A DNA stretch of 6,136 nucleotides from Pseudomonadota bacterium (GTDB taxonomy: Bacteria; Desulfobacterota; Syntrophia; Syntrophales; UBA5619). Below, in pieces: positions 4,739 to 6,136 of the stretch. The translations under genes and the position numbers were made by a program. Within the stretch, counting starts at the first letter, position 1. Every line of letters begins with the position of its first letter. The notes under the pieces are model-generated. The model worked only from the letters and a program-made list of their open reading frames with translations. It made no database searches and was not told the origin of the DNA. The stretch spans positions 1 to 6,136 of the forward strand of contig JAHJXP010000254.1 of assembly GCA_018827585.1 (NCBI GenBank), read 5' to 3'.

Positions 4739-5998
4739 ATGCGCCTCGTTCTTATCGGCATGAACCATAAAACGGCCCCTCTCGAAATCCGGGAGCGGCT
4801 GCAGCTCTCCGGCGGCGATGACGCCCATTCGCTCAGCGAGCTGATGCGCCTCCCGGAAATCAGGGAAGCGCTCTGCCTTGCGACCTGCAACCGGGTGGAG
4901 GTCTTCGCCCGCGTGGAGGACGGAGGGCAGGCGATTGAGCAACTCCGGGAGTTCATCTACCGGCAGGGCAATCTCGGACGCGATGAACTGGAACGCTGTC
5001 TCTACGTCTACCAGGATCGGGAAGCGGTGCGCCACCTCTTTCGCGTGGCGGCGAGTCTCGATTCGATGATCATGGGAGAGCCGCAGATCCTGGGGCAGCT
5101 CAAGGCGGCCTATCGCCATGCCGTTGAAAACCGCGCGACGACGGTCCTTTTCAACCGGCTTCTGCACCACGCCTTTCGGGTGGCGAAACGCGTCCGGAAG
5201 GAGACGGGGATCGCGGGCAACGCCGTCTCGGTAAGTTATGCGGCCGTCGAACTGGCGAAGAAGATCTTCGGGGACCTCAAGGGAAAAAGCATCCTCCTCA
5301 TCGGGGCCGGGGAGATGTCGGAGCTGGCCGCCCGTCACCTCATCCGCCAGGGCGTGGGCAGCATCCGCATCGCCAACCGGACCTATGCCAGGGCCGAGGA
5401 AATGGCGGCCCTGTTCCAGGGCGTTCCCATCGCCTTCGACCGCTTTCCCGAGGTCCTTCCCGAAGTGGATATCGTGATTGCCTCCACCGGCGCCCCGGGT
5501 TATGTCGTGAGCGCGGAGATGGTGGCCTCGTCCCTCAGGCGGCGGCGAAACCGCTTGTTATTCCTGATCGACATCGCCGTCCCCCGGGACATCGATCCGG
5601 CGGCCGGCGATATCGAAAACGTCTACCTTTACAACATCGACCACCTGCAGGATGTTGTCGACACCAACAAGGAGATGCGGAGAATCGAGGCGATGAAGGC
5701 GGAGGGCATCGTTGCGGAGGAGGTGGTGGTCTACGAGGAGTGGTTCAACGCCCTTGCGGTCGTGCCAACGATCGTTTCCCTACGCGAGAAGATGGAGGCG
5801 ATCATGCTGGGGGAGCTGGAGAGGTCATCTTCCTGGATGAGGAACCTGGACGGGGAGGAACGGTCCCGGATCGAAATCCTGACCGCATCCATCGTCAACA
5901 AGATCCTCCATGATCCGATCACCGTTCTCAAGGAGGAAAGCAAGGATAGGGACGAGCTGCCGTACGTGGCCGCCGTCAGAAGGCTGTTCAAAATATGA
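4739..5998 (+). CDS. hemA: Glutamyl-tRNA reductase HemA
   Basis: HemA reduces glutamyl-tRNA(Glu) with NADPH to glutamate-1-semialdehyde, the committed step of C5-pathway tetrapyrrole synthesis. The 419-residue length is normal. The start MRLVLIGMNHKTAPLEIRER (1-20) is the family N-terminus. LATCNRVEV (47-55) carries the catalytic Cys50. His99 is followed by FRVAASLDSMIMGEPQILGQ (101-120). The NADPH site is LLIGAGEMSELAARHL (186-201), with IANRTYARAEEMA (211-223) after it. IDIAVPRDIDP (277-287) and YNIDHLQDVVDTN (298-310) precede the C-terminal dimerisation helices. All key residues are present. The start lies 4 nt past the ccsA stop with no clear Shine-Dalgarno, so translation is probably coupled. 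The usual next gene, hemC, does not follow within the window. Confidence 0.97.
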   Translation: MRLVLIGMNHKTAPLEIRERLQLSGGDDAHSLSELMRLPEIREALCLATCNRVEVFARVEDGGQAIEQLREFIYRQGNLGRDELERCLYVYQDREAVRHLFRVAASLDSMIMGEPQILGQLKAAYRHAVENRATTVLFNRLLHHAFRVAKRVRKETGIAGNAVSVSYAAVELAKKIFGDLKGKSILLIGAGEMSELAARHLIRQGVGSIRIANRTYARAEEMAALFQGVPIAFDRFPEVLPEVDIVIASTGAPGYVVSAEMVASSLRRRRNRLLFLIDIAVPRDIDPAAGDIENVYLYNIDHLQDVVDTNKEMRRIEAMKAEGIVAEEVVVYEEWFNALAVVPTIVSLREKMEAIMLGELERSSSWMRNLDGEERSRIEILTASIVNKILHDPITVLKEESKDRDELPYVAAVRRLFKI

Positions 5999-6136
5999 CG
6001 CCCTTGTAATAAATAAATTGGCGTATCCACTTGACTTCAGTAAATTGGAGATAACAGATTGAATCAATGGAACTTTCGGTCATTTTTCAATATGGAAGCG
6101 CCAATGGTTGAATTGTCTTTATATTCAATATGATAA
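5999..6136. other. AT-rich region downstream of hemA, no gene called
   Basis: GC is 46 of 138 bases (33%), far below the flanking genes. No T-tailed terminator follows hemA; ACGCC (5998-6002) with GGCGT (6020-6024) is only a 5-bp stem with a 17-nt loop. There is a TTGACT (6031-6036) without a good -10, a palindrome ATTGAATCAAT (6058-6068), and an inverted repeat TTGAAT (6108-6113) with ATTCAA (6123-6128). A 24-codon frame from TTG 6059 (GGAG 9 nt upstream) ends near 6133 but resembles nothing I know. It may be a promoter or operator region for a gene beyond the window. Confidence 0.5.

Noticed and set aside
3706..4956. 416-codon minus-strand open frame opposite sirC, ccsA and hemA
   Set aside because: It is antisense to three well-recognised genes. 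The product is Arg/Pro/Gln/Ser-rich without recognisable domains, a usual by-product of GC-rich codon bias.
6059..6133. 24-codon frame starting at TTG in the AT-rich tail, with GGAG 9 nt upstream
   Set aside because: It is too short and unlike any family I know, and a rare start plus one weak SD match is not enough to call a gene.

Overview
The window is a stretch of bacterial chromosome carrying mostly conserved genes, with GC-rich coding regions. Gene content suggests an anaerobic bacterium of the former Deltaproteobacteria (Desulfobacterota, perhaps near Syntrophales). The signs are the C-terminus of a tungsten/molybdenum aldehyde:ferredoxin oxidoreductase-type enzyme, a hem cluster starting with a stand-alone precorrin-2 dehydrogenase and a CcsA/HemX-like protein, and a dispersed repeat with the core TTCGTAAAAAG. 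This assignment is inference from gene content, not a database result.

Layout. Positions 2-166 (+) are the last 54 codons of an AOR-family oxidoreductase. A 164-bp spacer follows, holding a REP-like hairpin, an 11-bp tandem repeat and the terminator of the next gene. A complete tRNA-Phe(GAA) lies at 331-406 (-), with its own promoter and terminator. From 589 to 2923 (-) there is a tight operon, prmA - rsmE - rdd: ribosomal protein L11 methyltransferase, 16S rRNA m3U1498 methyltransferase, and a small RDD-family membrane protein. From 3269 to 5998 (+) a divergent, tightly packed operon carries sirC (precorrin-2 dehydrogenase), a CcsA/HemX-like eight-helix membrane protein and hemA (glutamyl-tRNA reductase). 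The last 138 bp are AT-rich, with no convincing gene.

How the parts work together. The minus-strand operon modifies the ribosome (L11 and 16S rRNA). The plus-strand operon handles tetrapyrroles: HemA commits glutamyl-tRNA to 5-aminolevulinate, SirC oxidises precorrin-2 towards sirohydrochlorin/siroheme, and the CcsA-like protein belongs to a family that handles heme at the membrane.

The most interesting non-coding part is the 345-bp divergent intergenic region (2924-3268). A 15-bp palindrome there appears to hold the -35 boxes of back-to-back promoters. The prmA leader carries four copies of a 19-bp repeat, three in one orientation and one inverted and almost touching the prmA ribosome binding site, so mutually exclusive RNA hairpins are possible. 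I see no phage, CRISPR, transposase or clearly novel protein system.
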